The notes under the pieces: model-generated | The model's database searches: none | What the model was told of the DNA's origin: nothing | Seen by the model: the letters and a program-made list of their open reading frames with translations, nothing else | From: Pseudomonadota bacterium | Lineage (GTDB): Bacteria; Pseudomonadota; Gammaproteobacteria; Burkholderiales; SG8-39 | Length of the DNA stretch: 64,000 nt | Direction of reading: 5' to 3' | NCBI GenBank assembly: GCA_027624175.1 | Contig: JAQBXT010000001.1 | Span: 1-64,000, forward strand | Part shown: one piece after another, positions 32,909-42,949 of the stretch | Layout: each line of letters begins with the position of its first letter | Numbering within the stretch: position 1 is the stretch's first letter | Translations under genes and position numbers: made by a program

Positions 32909-34585
32909 ATGGACTCGAAAATCGACGCGCTGGTCATCGGCGCGGGATTCGCAGGGCTGTACCAGCTCCATAGCCTGCGTGACCGCCTCGGTCTTTCCGC
33001 CAAGGTGCTGGAGGCGGGCGGCGACCTCGGCGGCACCTGGTACTGGAACCGGTATCCCGGCGCGCGCTGCGACTCGGAAAGCCATGCCTACCGCTACTTC
33101 TTCTCGCGGGAGCTCAACGAAGAGTGGGAGTGGTCCGAGCGGTACCCGGGGCCGCCCGAGATCCTGAGGTATCTCGGTCGGGTCGCCGAGAAGTTCGACT
33201 TGCGGCGCGACATCCGCTTCGGCTGCCGGGTCGTCTCGGCGCGGTACGACGAAACGCGCAACCGGTGGATCGTGCAAACCGACTCGGGCGAGCAGTACGC
33301 CGCCACGTACCTCGTCGCTGCGGTCGGGTGTCTCTCCTCGGCGAACGTCCCCGACATTCCCGGGCTGGGCGAATTCGACGGCAAGTGGATCCACAGCGGG
33401 CATTGGCCGCATGAAGGCGTGGACATTGCCGGCAAGCGCGTCGGGCAGATCGGCACCGGCTCGACCGGCATCCAGGCCGCGCCCGTGATCGCGCAAACGG
33501 CGGCGCATCTCACGGTTTTCCAGCGCACCCCGACCTACAGCGTGCCGGCGCGTAACGCCCCGCTGACCCCGGAATTCAAGCGCTGGGTACGCGAAAACCA
33601 CGAGGAGATCCGCGCCGCCGTGCGCTCGACGCCGAACGGGCATGCCTTTCGCATTGCGGAGCGAAACGTCGCGGATGTCACGCCCGAGGAGCGACAGGCG
33701 ATTTACGAAGCAGCCTGGGAGAAGGGCGGGCTGCAGTTCCGCGCCACCTTCCGCGATCTGCTGGCTGACCAGGCGGCGAACGACACGGCCGCGGAATTCC
33801 TCAGGGGACGCATCCGCGCGGTCGTGCGCGACCCGAAGACTGCCCAGGCGCTCGCCGATATCGACCATCCCTACGCGGCAAAGCGTCCGCCGATCGACAC
33901 GGATTACTTCGAGACCTTCAACCGCGACAACGTCACGCTGGTGGACCTGCGCGCCGATCCGATCGAACGCATCACGCCGCGCGGCATTCGCACGCGCAGT
34001 GCGGAGCACGCACTCGACATCATCGTGTTCGCCACTGGCTTCGACGCGCTGACTGGGCCGCTGCTCGCGATCGACATCCGCGGTCGCGGGGGCCGCGCGC
34101 TGCGCGAGGACTGGCGTGCCGGCCCGCAGACCTATCTCGGCCTGCAGGTGCCAGGCTTCCCCAACTTCTTCACGGTGACCGGCCCCGGCAGCCCATCCGT
34201 GCTCACCAACATGCCCGTCGCCATCGAGCAGCACGTGGAGTGGATCACCGATTGCATCGGCCACCTGCGGCGGAACGGCATCGACTCCATCGAGCCCGAT
34301 CCCGAGGCAGCGCGACGGTGGGGCGCGCACGTGAACGAGGCGGCCAATGCGACCCTGCTGAGCAAGGCGAAGCACTCGTGGTACTACGGTGCCAACGTGC
34401 CGGGCAAGCCCCGCGTCTTCATGCCCTATGCCGGCGGCATGGCCCGCTACCGGAGGATCTGCGAAGACGTCGCGGCAAGGGGATACGAGGGTTTCTGGCT
34501 GAACCGGGGCAGCGAGCGCGAAATTCCGGCCGCCCGTGCCGGAGCCGCAGGCGAATACGCGGCCGTGCGCGGCCCCGGGATCTAA
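32909..34585 (+). CDS. Baeyer-Villiger monooxygenase (flavin-containing, cyclohexanone monooxygenase type)
   Basis: This 558-residue FAD/NADPH enzyme inserts oxygen next to a ketone carbonyl, giving an ester or lactone. The FAD site is DALVIGAGFAGL at residues 6-17, and GGTWYWNRYPGARCDSESHAYRYFF is characteristic of the CHMO/CPMO branch. The type I fingerprint FxGxxxHxxxWP is complete in FDGKWIHSGHWP, followed by the NADPH Rossmann motif VGQIGTGSTGIQ. It is monocistronic between mutS (divergent) and a secreted protein gene. The ketone substrate cannot be told from sequence. Confidence 0.95.
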   Translation: MDSKIDALVIGAGFAGLYQLHSLRDRLGLSAKVLEAGGDLGGTWYWNRYPGARCDSESHAYRYFFSRELNEEWEWSERYPGPPEILRYLGRVAEKFDLRRDIRFGCRVVSARYDETRNRWIVQTDSGEQYAATYLVAAVGCLSSANVPDIPGLGEFDGKWIHSGHWPHEGVDIAGKRVGQIGTGSTGIQAAPVIAQTAAHLTVFQRTPTYSVPARNAPLTPEFKRWVRENHEEIRAAVRSTPNGHAFRIAERNVADVTPEERQAIYEAAWEKGGLQFRATFRDLLADQAANDTAAEFLRGRIRAVVRDPKTAQALADIDHPYAAKRPPIDTDYFETFNRDNVTLVDLRADPIERITPRGIRTRSAEHALDIIVFATGFDALTGPLLAIDIRGRGGRALREDWRAGPQTYLGLQVPGFPNFFTVTGPGSPSVLTNMPVAIEQHVEWITDCIGHLRRNGIDSIEPDPEAARRWGAHVNEAANATLLSKAKHSWYYGANVPGKPRVFMPYAGGMARYRRICEDVAARGYEGFWLNRGSEREIPAARAGAAGEYAAVRGPGI

Positions 34586-34881
34586 GCGCGGTTCGGTAGC
34601 TCCCGGCAGCGGAGGAATCCGACTTCGCCTATGAGCTTGTCGCGTTCGGTCTGGCGCACCACGTTGGCGTTCAGCCCGGCATTCGTGCTCTTACTGTTGC
34701 CGCTCGCCGAACTGAGGTTCGCGCCGAGTTGCGGAAGGTTCCGCGCGATTCGAAATCGCCCGCCCTTGTGCGCGACTCCCTTGTCAATCGTGTTGGAGTT
34801 GCCGGGGTCGTATTGCAGGTGGGCGACTGCGCGCGCAGACTAGGCAAAATATTCCCGCTTCGCGTTTGCAAGGAGGTCACG
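34586..34881. other. non-coding gap of about 300 bases
   Basis: Between the monooxygenase stop and the next gene I see no convincing gene. A 70-codon plus frame (34631-34843) with a hydrophobic start and a 69-codon minus frame exist, but neither has family resemblance or a good ribosome-binding site. The segment is slightly less GC-rich than its neighbours and ends with the AAGGAGGTCAC ribosome-binding site of the next gene. No terminator hairpin is clear. Confidence 0.5.
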
Positions 34882-35469
34882 ATGAATGCGATCCGAAGGT
34901 TCGCGCGTTACGTCCTGTTGAGCGTCGCGGCCACTCCCGCGGTTGCGCAGTACGTGATCATCAACGGCGTCACGCTCGACGACCAGACGAAGGGCGTCCT
35001 TGAACGGTCCTACGGCGTGCGCATCCCTCCCGCGCGATACTGGTACGACCGCGTGTCCGGGGTTTGGGGCTTGGAAGGGGGGCCGGCGCAGGGACAAATT
35101 CTCCCGGGCCTGCGATTGGGCGGCCAGTTGCAATCCAGCGCATCCAGGGGCAATACCGGAGTGTTCGTCAACGGACGACAACTGCACAAGCTCGATGTCG
35201 CGGCACTGCGTCGCTGTACACAGGTCGTTCCCGGGCGTTACTGGGTCGCCGCAAATGGTCTCGGCGGCTATGAAGGAGGCCCGCCGACGTTCAATCTGGC
35301 GGTTCTCTGTGGCAACGCTTCGGGCGGAGGCTCCAGTACCCGCTGCGACAACTATGGCGGCGGGCAATTCAACTGCAGCAATCAGCGCACTGGGATCGGA
35401 ATGATCAGCGAGGGTGGCGGTCGGGGAGCAGTGTTCGTGGGCGGCAAAGTGATCATGACCCCCAACTGA
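34882..35469 (+). CDS. secreted repeat protein of unknown function
   Basis: This 195-residue protein has a Sec signal peptide (MNAIRRFARYVLLSVAATPAVAQ, cleavage near 23). The mature part contains two related units, PPARYWYDRVSGVWGLEGGP and VPGRYWVAANGLGGYEGGPP, each an RYW...G..G.EGGP motif, separated by GNTGVFVNGRQLHKLDV. A Gly-rich C-terminus with CDNYGGGQFNCSN could form one disulfide. A strong AAGGAGG precedes the ATG. I do not know a characterised family; periplasmic or extracellular location is inferred. Confidence 0.75.
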   Translation: MNAIRRFARYVLLSVAATPAVAQYVIINGVTLDDQTKGVLERSYGVRIPPARYWYDRVSGVWGLEGGPAQGQILPGLRLGGQLQSSASRGNTGVFVNGRQLHKLDVAALRRCTQVVPGRYWVAANGLGGYEGGPPTFNLAVLCGNASGGGSSTRCDNYGGGQFNCSNQRTGIGMISEGGGRGAVFVGGKVIMTPN

Positions 35470-35482
35470 AGCGTCCTCCGGT

Positions 35483-36259
35483 TTACTTCAGCACCCCGAG
35501 CAGCTGCGGCAGGACCTTGGGTGTCGCGGCGGCGATCTCGCCGCGATCGAGGAAATTCTGCCCGCCCTGCAGGTCGCTGACCATGCCGCCCGCCTCCTGG
35601 ATCAGCAGCGCGCCCGCCGCCATGTCCCAGCGCGACAATCCCATCTCCCAGAAGGCGTCGAGGCGTCCCGCGGCGACGTAAGCCAGATCCAGCGCCGCAG
35701 CGCCGGCGCGGCGCACGCCCGCGGAGGAGGTCATCATGGTGCGCAGCTGGCGCATGTAGAGATCCAGGCGATCCACTTCCTTGAAGGGAAAACCGGTGCC
35801 CACCAGCGCGTCCTGAAGCTGCGTGCACTTGGAGACCCGCATGCGCCGGTCGTCGAGGAACGCGCCGCGCCCGCGGCTGGCGGTGAACAGCTCGTTCTTG
35901 CCGGGGTCGTAGACCACGCCCTGCGTCAGCACACCCTTGTGCTCGAGGGCGATGGATACGCAATACTGGGGAAAGCCGTGGATGTAGTTGGTGGTGCCGT
36001 CGAGCGGATCGATCACCCACTGGTACTCGGGGCGCGCCCCGGGCGTGTCGCCGGATTCCTCGGCGAGGATGCTGTGCTCGGGGTAGGCGGCGCGGATCAC
36101 GCCGATGATCGCCAGCTCGGCGGCCTTGTCCACCTGGGTGACGAAATCGTTCTTGTTCTTGGCTTTGACTTCGAGCGCGCCACCCTCCAGCGCGGCGCGA
36201 TTGATGATCGAGCCGGCGCGCCGCGCGGCTTTGATTGCGATATTGAGCATCGGATGCAT
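35483..36259 (-). CDS. suhB: inositol monophosphatase family protein (SuhB)
   Basis: This 258-residue Mg2+-dependent phosphatase has motif 1 in [19 protein letters not shown] with the upstream EE in ILAEES, and motif 2 in [18 protein letters not shown]. In E. coli SuhB is also a ribosomal-RNA antitermination factor. The start [16 protein letters not shown] is family-typical; the longer open frame runs into trmJ on the other strand. Only 21 bases separate it from divergent trmJ. Confidence 0.95.
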   Translation of the reverse strand: MHPMLNIAIKAARRAGSIINRAALEGGALEVKAKNKNDFVTQVDKAAELAIIGVIRAAYPEHSILAEESGDTPGARPEYQWVIDPLDGTTNYIHGFPQYCVSIALEHKGVLTQGVVYDPGKNELFTASRGRGAFLDDRRMRVSKCTQLQDALVGTGFPFKEVDRLDLYMRQLRTMMTSSAGVRRAGAAALDLAYVAAGRLDAFWEMGLSRWDMAAGALLIQEAGGMVSDLQGGQNFLDRGEIAAATPKVLPQLLGVLK

Positions 36260-36280
36260 GCCGTATTCTAGACTGCGCGC

Positions 36281-36973
36281 ATGTCCGACATTCGCATCGT
36301 TCTGTGCAGGCCGAGCCATCCCGGCAACATCGGCGCTGCTGCGCGCGCCATGAAAACCATGGGGCTGTCCGATTTGCGCCTGGTGGCGCCGCAGCGCTTT
36401 CCCGCGCCCGAGGACGCATGGATGGCGACGCACGCCGCCGACGTGCTCGCGGCGGCGCGCACGCACGCGACGCTCACCGAGGCGATCGCCGATTGCGCCG
36501 CGGCATTCGCGCTCTCCGCGCGCCCGCGCGAATGGTCGCCGCAAGTGCTGGATGCCCGTGCGGCTGCGGCGCGCGCCGTCGCGCTGGACGCGCCGGTCGC
36601 GTTCGTCTTCGGCAGCGAGAGCGCCGGGCTCAGCAACGACGAGCTGTTCGCCTGCCAGTTCCTGGTCCACATTCCCGCCGCGCCCGGTTCGAGCTCGCTC
36701 AACCTGGCGCAGGCGGTGCAGGTCGTCAGCTACGAATTGCTGATGGCACAGGGCACAGCGGTGCCCCCAATGCGGTCCGAGAAGCTGGCGACGGTGGACG
36801 ATATCGAAGGCCTTTACGGCCATCTCGAACAGGCCGCGACCGCGAACGACTTCATGGCCCCCGGGTCCAAGTTGCGCGAGCGCTGGCGGCGCCTCTTTTC
36901 CCGCGTTCCCGCGTTGGAACGGGAGGAGGTGAACATCTTGAGGGGGCTGCTCAAATCCCTGCTCAAAAAATAG
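36281..36973 (+). CDS. trmJ: tRNA (cytidine/uridine-2'-O-)-methyltransferase TrmJ
   Basis: This 230-residue SPOUT-class methyltransferase modifies ribose 32 of tRNA anticodon loops. The N-terminus [25 protein letters not shown] carries the RNA-binding Asn/Arg motif, and the trefoil-knot SAM site is [13 protein letters not shown] and [18 protein letters not shown]-terminal helical dimerisation extension follows. It lies upstream of cysE and the isc operon, a common order in betaproteobacteria. Confidence 0.95.
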   Translation: MSDIRIVLCRPSHPGNIGAAARAMKTMGLSDLRLVAPQRFPAPEDAWMATHAADVLAAARTHATLTEAIADCAAAFALSARPREWSPQVLDARAAAARAVALDAPVAFVFGSESAGLSNDELFACQFLVHIPAAPGSSSLNLAQAVQVVSYELLMAQGTAVPPMRSEKLATVDDIEGLYGHLEQAATANDFMAPGSKLRERWRRLFSRVPALEREEVNILRGLLKSLLKK

Positions 36974-37008
36974 TTGATCGAAATACTCGGATAATCTAAA
37001 GTTGGCGC

Positions 37009-37710
37009 ATGTTCAGTCGATTGCGTGAAGACATTGCGAGCATTTTCGAGCGTGACCCGGCGGCGCGGACTACCTTCGAGGTCCTGACCTGCTACCCGGG
37101 GCTGCACGCGATCTACATCCACAAGCTTGCCCGGTGGTTCTGGACGCACGGGCTGCGCTGGGCGGGCCGATTCACGTCCCACCTCGGGCGCTGGGTGACC
37201 GGCATCGAAATCCACCCGGCCGTCATCATCGGCCGGCGCGTGTTCATCGATCACGGCATGGGCGTGGTGATCGGCGAGACCGCGGAAGTGGGCGACGATT
37301 GCACCATCTACCAAGGCGTGACGCTCGGCGGAACGACCTTGTACCGGGGCGCCAAGCGCCATCCGACCCTCGGTGCGGGTGTGGTGGTCGGCGCGGGCGC
37401 CAAGGTGTTGGGCGGGTTCACCGTCGGCGTGGGCGCCAAGATTGGCTCCAATGCCGTGGTGGTGAAGGAGGTTCCGGCCGGTGCCACCGTGGTCGGCATT
37501 CCGGGGCGCATCGTCGAGGAAGGCAAGGCCCAGCCGGCAGGCTTCTCGGCCTACGCGGTGGGCCAGAACGTGGACGACCCCTACGCGCAGGAGATCCAGA
37601 AGCTCTCCGAGCATTCGGCCGAGTTGGAGTGGGCCCTCGCCAAGCTCAGGGAGAAGCTGGCCGAACTCGAGAAAGACGAGCGCAGAGAACAACTTAGGGC
37701 GATCAAGTAA
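37009..37710 (+). CDS. cysE: serine O-acetyltransferase CysE
   Basis: This 233-residue enzyme makes O-acetylserine from serine and acetyl-CoA, the carbon skeleton for cysteine. The N-terminal helical part ([13 protein letters not shown] ... [20 protein letters not shown]) and left-handed beta-helix hexapeptides ([31 protein letters not shown]) are clear, with catalytic His in IHP and DHG. A coiled C-terminus ([20 protein letters not shown]) replaces the usual feedback tail. It lies just upstream of the isc operon, which uses cysteine as sulfur donor. Confidence 0.95.
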   Translation: MFSRLREDIASIFERDPAARTTFEVLTCYPGLHAIYIHKLARWFWTHGLRWAGRFTSHLGRWVTGIEIHPAVIIGRRVFIDHGMGVVIGETAEVGDDCTIYQGVTLGGTTLYRGAKRHPTLGAGVVVGAGAKVLGGFTVGVGAKIGSNAVVVKEVPAGATVVGIPGRIVEEGKAQPAGFSAYAVGQNVDDPYAQEIQKLSEHSAELEWALAKLREKLAELEKDERREQLRAIK

Positions 37711-37713
37711 TTG

Positions 37714-37743
37714 TTGACAAATTCTGTCGGGATTAGCTATACT
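37714..37743 (+). promoter_or_regulatory. sigma-70 promoter of the isc operon
   Basis: TTGACA (37714-37719), 18 bases, TATACT (37738-37743): the best promoter in the window. Transcription would start near 37750 and give a leader of about 25 bases before iscR. It begins four bases after the cysE stop. Confidence 0.85.
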
Positions 37744-37763
37744 TGAGTGCGTTTATCAGGTAT
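37739..37763. promoter_or_regulatory. IscR type-1-like binding site
   Basis: The 25 bases starting ATACTTGAGT and ending TATCAGGTAT match the E. coli type-1 IscR consensus (ATASYYGACTRWWWYAGTCRRSTAT) at 20 positions by my count. They overlap the -10 element and start site, the position used by holo-IscR to repress its own operon. Confidence 0.7.
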
Positions 37764-37774
37764 TCGGAGCCGAC

Positions 37775-38233
37775 ATGAGACTGACGACGAAGGGCAGGTT
37801 TGCGGTCACCGCGATGGTGGATCTGGCCATGCGCCAGACCCGCGGACCGGTGACGCTTGCGGCCATCAGCGGGCGGCAGCACATCTCGCTGTCCTACCTT
37901 GAGCAGCTGTTCGGCAAACTGCGCCGCAGGAATCTCGTCTCCAGCGTGCGCGGGCCGGGCGGCGGGTACCGCCTGGCGCAGCCGATGCAGGGCATCACGG
38001 TGGCCGCGATCGTCATTGCGGTGGACGAGCCGCTCGATGCCACGCAATGCGGCGGCAAGGAGAACTGCGCCGACGACAAGCGCTGCATGACGCACCACCT
38101 GTGGGCCAATCTGAACAAGAAGATGCACGAGTACCTGTCGTCGGTGAGCCTGGCGGACCTGGTGGCGCAGCAGGCGGACAGGCCGGTCACGGTGCTGATG
38201 GACAAGCGCGCGGCGGAAAAGGTGGCGGCGTGA
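37775..38233 (+). CDS. iscR: Fe-S cluster assembly regulator IscR
   Basis: This 152-residue Rrf2-family regulator has a winged helix at residues 1-70 ([18 protein letters not shown] ... [29 protein letters not shown]) and the [2Fe-2S] site C-x5-C-x5-C-x2-H in [16 protein letters not shown]. All three cysteines and the His are present, so the cluster-dependent mode should operate. It is the first gene of the isc operon behind a strong promoter with an IscR-like site. The stop overlaps the GTG start of iscS. Confidence 0.97.
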   Translation: MRLTTKGRFAVTAMVDLAMRQTRGPVTLAAISGRQHISLSYLEQLFGKLRRRNLVSSVRGPGGGYRLAQPMQGITVAAIVIAVDEPLDATQCGGKENCADDKRCMTHHLWANLNKKMHEYLSSVSLADLVAQQADRPVTVLMDKRAAEKVAA

Positions 38234-39438
38234 AGCTGCCGATCTACCTCGACTACTCGGCGACCACGCCGGTGGACCCGCGCGTGGCGCAGAAGATGAT
38301 TCCGTATCTCACCGAGCACTTCGGCAACCCGGCGAGCCGCTCGCACTCGTTCGGCTGGGCGGCGGAGCAGGCGGTGGACGAAGCGCGCGGCCACGTCGCC
38401 GCCCTGATCGGCGCCGACCCGAAGGAGATCGTGTGGACCTCGGGGGCCACCGAGGGCAACAACCTCGCCATCAAGGGCGCCGCGCAGTTCAACAAGACGC
38501 GCGGCAAGCACCTGATCACGCAGAAGACCGAGCACAAGGCGACCCTCGACACCATGCGCGAGCTCGAGCGCCAGGGCTTCGAGTGCACCTACCTCGAAGT
38601 CGAGGAGAACGGCCTCGTCGACCTGAACAAGCTCGAGGCGGCGATCCGCCCGGACACCATCCTGGTGTCGATCATGATGGTCAACAACGAGATCGGCGTG
38701 ATCCAGCCGATCGCCGAGATCGGCGAACTGTGCCGCGCGAAGAACATCGTGTTCCATTGCGACGCGGTGCAGGCGGCCGGCAAGCTGCCGATCGACCTCG
38801 CCACGCTGAAAGTGGACCTGCTGACGATCACCGCGCACAAGATGTACGGCCCCAAGGGCATCGGCGCGCTGTACGTGCGCAGGAAGCCGCGCGTCAGGAT
38901 CGAACCGCAGATCCACGGCGGCGGGCACGAGCGGGGATTTCGCTCCGGCACGCTGGCCACGCACCAGATCGTCGGCATGGGCGAGGCGGCGCGCCTCGCC
39001 AGGCTGGAGATGGCCACCGACAACGAGCGCATCCGCGCACTGCGCGACCGGCTGTGGCGCGGCCTGTCGTCGATGGAGGCGGCGGTGCTGAACGGCGACC
39101 TGGAGCGGCGCATCCCGGGCAACCTCAACGTCAGTTTCAACTACGTCGAGGGCGAATCGCTGATCATGGCGATCAAGGACATCGCGGTATCCTCGGGCTC
39201 GGCCTGCACCTCGGCCTCGCTCGAGCCGTCCTACGTGCTGCGCGCGCTGGGGCGCTCGGATGAGCTGGCGCATTCGTCGATCCGCTTCACGCTCGGCAAG
39301 TACACCACCGAGCAGGAAATCGACTATGCGGTGAACTTGGTGAAGACCAAGGTGACGAAACTGCGCGAGCTCTCGCCACTGTGGGAAATGTACAAGGACG
39401 GCGTCGACTTGAATACGGTCCAGTGGGCCGCACATTGA
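38230..39438 (+). CDS. iscS: cysteine desulfurase IscS
   Basis: This 402-residue PLP enzyme takes sulfur from cysteine as persulfide for Fe-S clusters and tRNA thiolation. The N-terminus [22 protein letters not shown], the PLP-binding Lys in [20 protein letters not shown] and the persulfide Cys in [21 protein letters not shown] identify the IscS branch. The C-terminal [18 protein letters not shown] that docks IscU is intact. It starts at GTG in a GTGA overlap with iscR. A REP-like hairpin follows directly after its stop. Confidence 0.97.
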   Translation: MKLPIYLDYSATTPVDPRVAQKMIPYLTEHFGNPASRSHSFGWAAEQAVDEARGHVAALIGADPKEIVWTSGATEGNNLAIKGAAQFNKTRGKHLITQKTEHKATLDTMRELERQGFECTYLEVEENGLVDLNKLEAAIRPDTILVSIMMVNNEIGVIQPIAEIGELCRAKNIVFHCDAVQAAGKLPIDLATLKVDLLTITAHKMYGPKGIGALYVRRKPRVRIEPQIHGGGHERGFRSGTLATHQIVGMGEAARLARLEMATDNERIRALRDRLWRGLSSMEAAVLNGDLERRIPGNLNVSFNYVEGESLIMAIKDIAVSSGSACTSASLEPSYVLRALGRSDELAHSSIRFTLGKYTTEQEIDYAVNLVKTKVTKLRELSPLWEMYKDGVDLNTVQWAAH

Positions 39439-39467
39439 CGTAGGGTGGGCCACCGGCCCACCTTACG
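39439..39467. repeat. REP-like hairpin between iscS and iscU
   Basis: CGTAGGGTGGGCC (39439-39451) pairs with GGCCCACCTTACG (39455-39467), 12 of 13 positions, with a three-base ACC loop. It starts at the first base after the iscS stop and lies 16 bases before the iscU ATG. The same sequence family flanks the RAYT transposase at 49 kb. In the mRNA it could slow 3'-5' decay or mark a cleavage point between iscS and iscU. Confidence 0.85.
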
Positions 39468-39483
39468 GCATCTGGAGAATCAC

Positions 39484-39906
39484 ATGGCATACAGCGAAAA
39501 AGTCATCGATCACTACGAAAATCCGCGCAACGTCGGTTCCTTCGACAAGGACGACGAGGCGGTGGGCACCGGCATGGTGGGCGCGCCGGCCTGCGGCGAC
39601 GTGATGAAGCTGCAGATCCGGGTCAACAAGGACGGCGTCATCGAGGACGCACGCTTCAAGACCTACGGCTGCGGCTCGGCCATCGCTTCGTCCTCGCTGG
39701 TCACGGAATGGGTCAAGGGCAAGCGCCTGGACGAGGCGGCGGGCATCAAGAACACCCAGATCGCCGAGGAGCTGTCGCTGCCGCCGGTGAAGATCCACTG
39801 CTCGATCCTGGCCGAGGACGCGATCAAGGCCGCGGTGGAGGACTACAGGAAAAAGCACGGCGTGCAGGCCGTGCAACCGAAACCCGCCGAGCAGAAGGTT
39901 GCCTGA
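39484..39906 (+). CDS. iscU: Fe-S cluster scaffold IscU
   Basis: This 140-residue scaffold has its three cluster cysteines in [24 protein letters not shown] and [15 protein letters not shown]; the LPPVK motif bound by HscA is in [11 protein letters not shown]. The C-terminus is longer than in E. coli ([15 protein letters not shown]). The start is ATG 39484 with CTGGAGA upstream, inside the space after the REP-like hairpin. Confidence 0.97.
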   Translation: MAYSEKVIDHYENPRNVGSFDKDDEAVGTGMVGAPACGDVMKLQIRVNKDGVIEDARFKTYGCGSAIASSSLVTEWVKGKRLDEAAGIKNTQIAEELSLPPVKIHCSILAEDAIKAAVEDYRKKHGVQAVQPKPAEQKVA

Positions 39907-39907
39907 G

Positions 39908-40231
39908 ATGGCAGTGACCCTCACCGAGAAGGCCGCGGCGCACGTGCAGAACTTCTTTGCCAAGCGCGGCAAGGGCGTCGCGCTGCGCCTGGGCGTGCGC
40001 ACTTCCGGTTGCTCGGGATTCGCCTACAAGCTCGAGTTCGCCGATGCGGTGAGCCCGGATGATCACCTGTTCGAGAGCCACGGCGTGAAGGTGGTGGTGG
40101 ACCCGAAGAGCCTGCCGTTCCTGGAAGGCACGCAGCTCGATTTCACCCGCGAGGGGCTGAACGAAGGTTTCAAGTTCAGCAATCCCAACATCAAGGACGA
40201 ATGCGGCTGCGGAGAATCGTTTAACGTTTGA
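39908..40231 (+). CDS. iscA: iron-sulfur cluster assembly protein IscA
   Basis: This 107-residue A-type carrier has the three conserved cysteines in [13 protein letters not shown] and the C-terminal DECGCGESF. It accepts clusters from IscU and passes them to apoproteins. I chose ATG 39908 ([13 protein letters not shown]) just after the iscU stop; a TTG at 39899 would add three residues. The last bases overlap the TTG start of hscB. Confidence 0.95.
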   Translation: MAVTLTEKAAAHVQNFFAKRGKGVALRLGVRTSGCSGFAYKLEFADAVSPDDHLFESHGVKVVVDPKSLPFLEGTQLDFTREGLNEGFKFSNPNIKDECGCGESFNV

Positions 40232-40734
40232 AGAACCACTTCGAGCTCTTCGGCCTCACGCCGGCCTTCGCGCTCGAGATTGAATCGCTCGAGCGCTCAT
40301 ACCGCGAGATCCAGTCGCAGATCCACCCCGATCGCTACGCGCAGGCGGGCGACGCCGAGCGGCGCGCCTCGATGCAGTGGACCACGCGCGTAAACCAGGC
40401 CTACCGGACGCTGAAGAGCCCAGTGCAGCGGGCCCGGTACCTTCTGGAGATGAACGGCGTGGACGTGGAGTTCGAGACCAATACGCAGATGCCGACGGAC
40501 TTCCTGATCAAGCAGCTGGAGTTGCGCGAGGCGCTCGACGCGGCAAAGCAGCCCGAGGCGCTGGACCGGCTGCAGGCCGAGGTGCGCGCGCAGAAGGCGC
40601 TGCTCGAACAGGGCATCGCCCGGCTGGTGGATGCACAGAAGGACTACGCGGCGGCGGCTGGCGAGGTGAGAAAGCTCATGTTCCTCGACAAGCTCGACGC
40701 AGAAATCGACCTGGCCTACGAAGAGGCTCACTAG
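40228..40734 (+). CDS. hscB: Fe-S protein assembly co-chaperone HscB
   Basis: This 168-residue J-domain protein delivers IscU to HscA and stimulates its ATPase. The J-domain has [14 protein letters not shown], containing the HPD tripeptide, and the C-terminal three-helix domain binds IscU. It is translated from TTG (40228) in a TTGA overlap with iscA; this start gives the typical KNHFELFGL beginning. The stop overlaps the GTG of hscA by one base. Confidence 0.96.
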   Translation: MKNHFELFGLTPAFALEIESLERSYREIQSQIHPDRYAQAGDAERRASMQWTTRVNQAYRTLKSPVQRARYLLEMNGVDVEFETNTQMPTDFLIKQLELREALDAAKQPEALDRLQAEVRAQKALLEQGIARLVDAQKDYAAAAGEVRKLMFLDKLDAEIDLAYEEAH

Positions 40735-42602
40735 TGGCGCTGCTGCAGATCGCGGAGCCGGGCCTGTCCACCGCGCCCCACGAGCGCCGGCTGGCGGTGG
40801 GCATCGACCTGGGCACCACGAATTCCCTCATCGCCACGGTGCGCAGCGGCGCCGCGGCCGTGCTGCCCGATGCCCGGGGCCGGCCGTTGCTGCCCTCGAT
40901 CGTGCGCTACCTCGCCGACGGGCGTGTCGAGGTCGGCTACGCGGCCGAAGCCAGGCAATCCGAGGACCCGAAGAACACCATCGTCTCCGCCAAGCGCTAC
41001 ATGGGGCGCGCCCTCAAGGACGTGGCGCACGCGGAGCACGCGCCGTACGATTTCGTCGATGCACCCGGCATGCTGCAGATTCGCACCGTCGCTGGCGTGA
41101 AGAGCCCGGTGGAAGTGTCCGCCGAGATCCTGAAAGTGCTGCACGCCCGCGCCGAAGCATCGCTGGGCGACAAGCTTGCGGACGCGGTGATCACGGTACC
41201 CGCCTACTTCGACGACGCACAGCGCCAGGCGACCAAGGACGCCGGGCGGCTCGCGGGGCTCAACGTGCTGCGCCTGCTGAACGAGCCCACCGCGGCGGCG
41301 ATCGCCTACGGCCTGGACAACGCCGCGGAGGGTACCTACGCGGTGTACGACCTGGGCGGCGGCACGTTCGACATTTCCATCCTGAAACTGTCCAAAGGCG
41401 TGTTCGAGGTGGTGGCCACCAGCGGCGACTCGGCGCTGGGCGGCGACGATTTCGACCATCGCGTGTTCTGCTGGGTGGCGGAAGAGGCGAAGCTCGCGCC
41501 GCTCTGCGCCGGTGACATGCGTTTGCTGCTGGTCAAGTCGCGCGAGGCGAAGGAGTCCCTGACCACGCACAGCGAAGCGCGCATCACGGCGAAACTGTCC
41601 ACGGGGGAGTTCGTCGACCTGGTCCTGGACAGCGAGACCTTCTGCCGCATCACGCACCACCTGGTGCAAAAGACGCTGGCGCCCATGCGCAAGGCCCTGC
41701 GCGACGCGCAACTGGGCGTGGACGACGTGAAGGGCGTGGTGATGGTGGGGGGCTCGACCCGCATGCCGCAGATCCAGCATGCGGTGGGCGAATTCTTTCG
41801 CCGCGACCCGCTCAACAATCTCGACCCGGACAAGGTGGTGGCGCTGGGCGCTGCGATGCAGGCCGACGTACTCGCCGGCAACAAGCCCGCAGGCGAGGAC
41901 TGGTTGCTGCTCGACGTGATCCCGCTGTCGCTGGGCATCGAAACCATGGGCGGGCTGGCGGAGAAGATCATCCCGCGCAACTCGACCATCCCGGTGGCGC
42001 GCGCGCAGGAGTTCACCACTTTCAAGGACGGCCAGACCGGGATGAGCTTTCACGTGGTCCAGGGCGAGCGCGAGCTGGTCTCGGACTGCCGCTCGCTCGC
42101 GCGGTTCGAACTGAAGGGCATCCCGCCGATGGCGGCCGGCGCGGGACGCGTGCGCGTGATGTTCCAGGTCGACGCCGACGGCCTGCTGTCGGTGGCCGCA
42201 GAAGAGCGCACCACGAACGCGCAGGCCTCGGTGACGGTCAAGCCTTCCTACGGGCTGGGCGACACCGACATCGAGCGCATGCTCAGGGATTCCTTCGAGC
42301 ATGCGAAGGACGACATGCACGCGCGCGCGCGGCACGAGGCGCGCGTCGACGCGCAGCGCCTGCTGGAAGCGGTGCGCACCGCGCTGAACGCCGACGGTGC
42401 GCTGCTCTCCGCGGCCGAGCGCGAGGAAATCGAGCGGCAGGCCGCGGCGCTCGCCGCCGTGGCCGGCTCGAACGAGCATCGCGCCATCCGGCAGGCGAGC
42501 GAGGCGCTCAACCGGGCGACCGAGGAGTTCGCCGGGCGTCGCATGGACGCCGGCGTGCGCCGCGCGCTGGCCGGCCGCAAGATCGCCAGCCTGGACCTCT
42601 GA
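40734..42602 (+). CDS. hscA: Fe-S assembly chaperone HscA (Hsp70 family)
   Basis: This 622-residue specialised Hsp70 releases clusters from IscU. The nucleotide-binding domain shows [47 protein letters not shown] and [11 protein letters not shown]. The substrate-binding domain starts near [15 protein letters not shown], and the helical lid follows. The GTG at 40734 is used; the longer frame upstream is hscB out of frame. It overlaps fdx by one base. Confidence 0.97.
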   Translation: MALLQIAEPGLSTAPHERRLAVGIDLGTTNSLIATVRSGAAAVLPDARGRPLLPSIVRYLADGRVEVGYAAEARQSEDPKNTIVSAKRYMGRALKDVAHAEHAPYDFVDAPGMLQIRTVAGVKSPVEVSAEILKVLHARAEASLGDKLADAVITVPAYFDDAQRQATKDAGRLAGLNVLRLLNEPTAAAIAYGLDNAAEGTYAVYDLGGGTFDISILKLSKGVFEVVATSGDSALGGDDFDHRVFCWVAEEAKLAPLCAGDMRLLLVKSREAKESLTTHSEARITAKLSTGEFVDLVLDSETFCRITHHLVQKTLAPMRKALRDAQLGVDDVKGVVMVGGSTRMPQIQHAVGEFFRRDPLNNLDPDKVVALGAAMQADVLAGNKPAGEDWLLLDVIPLSLGIETMGGLAEKIIPRNSTIPVARAQEFTTFKDGQTGMSFHVVQGERELVSDCRSLARFELKGIPPMAAGAGRVRVMFQVDADGLLSVAAEERTTNAQASVTVKPSYGLGDTDIERMLRDSFEHAKDDMHARARHEARVDAQRLLEAVRTALNADGALLSAAEREEIERQAAALAAVAGSNEHRAIRQASEALNRATEEFAGRRMDAGVRRALAGRKIASLDL

Positions 42603-42949
42603 TGCCGAGGCTCAAGGTGCTGCCACATGCCGAGTTGTGCCCGCAGGGCGCGGAATTCGAGGCGCGGCCCGGGGTGTCGATCTGCAACGCGCTGCTCGAG
42701 CATGACGTCGACATCGAGCACGCCTGCGAGAAGTCCTGCGCCTGCACCACCTGCCACGTGATCCTGCGCGAGGGATTCCGGTCGCTCGAGCCCGCCGAGG
42801 AGAAGGAGGAGGACCTGCTCGACAAGGCCTGGGGGCTGGAAGCGAATTCACGCCTGTCCTGCCAGGCGCTGGTGGCGGACAAGGACTTGATCATCGAGAT
42901 CCCGAAGTACACCATCAACTACGAGCGCGAGGGTGGGGGAAACAAATGA
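42602..42949 (+). CDS. fdx: ISC-type [2Fe-2S] ferredoxin Fdx
   Basis: This 115-residue adrenodoxin-type ferredoxin has ligands C-x5-C-x2-C in [14 protein letters not shown] and a distant fourth Cys in RLSCQALV. It supplies electrons for cluster assembly on IscU. The start ATG overlaps the hscA stop (TGATG) and the end overlaps iscX by four bases. Confidence 0.97.
   Translation: MPRLKVLPHAELCPQGAEFEARPGVSICNALLEHDVDIEHACEKSCACTTCHVILREGFRSLEPAEEKEEDLLDKAWGLEANSRLSCQALVADKDLIIEIPKYTINYEREGGGNK

Noticed and set aside
34740..34820. Possible tRNA-like segment with TTCGAATC
   Set aside because: No cloverleaf could be drawn; acceptor and anticodon arms are absent.
34631..34843. 70-codon hydrophobic plus-strand frame in the gap after the monooxygenase
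   Set aside because: Weak start, no family resemblance, and overlapping a minus-strand frame of similar quality.
40731..42479. Long minus-strand frame opposite hscA
   Set aside because: Shadow of hscA codon bias; the sense strand is a complete Hsp70.
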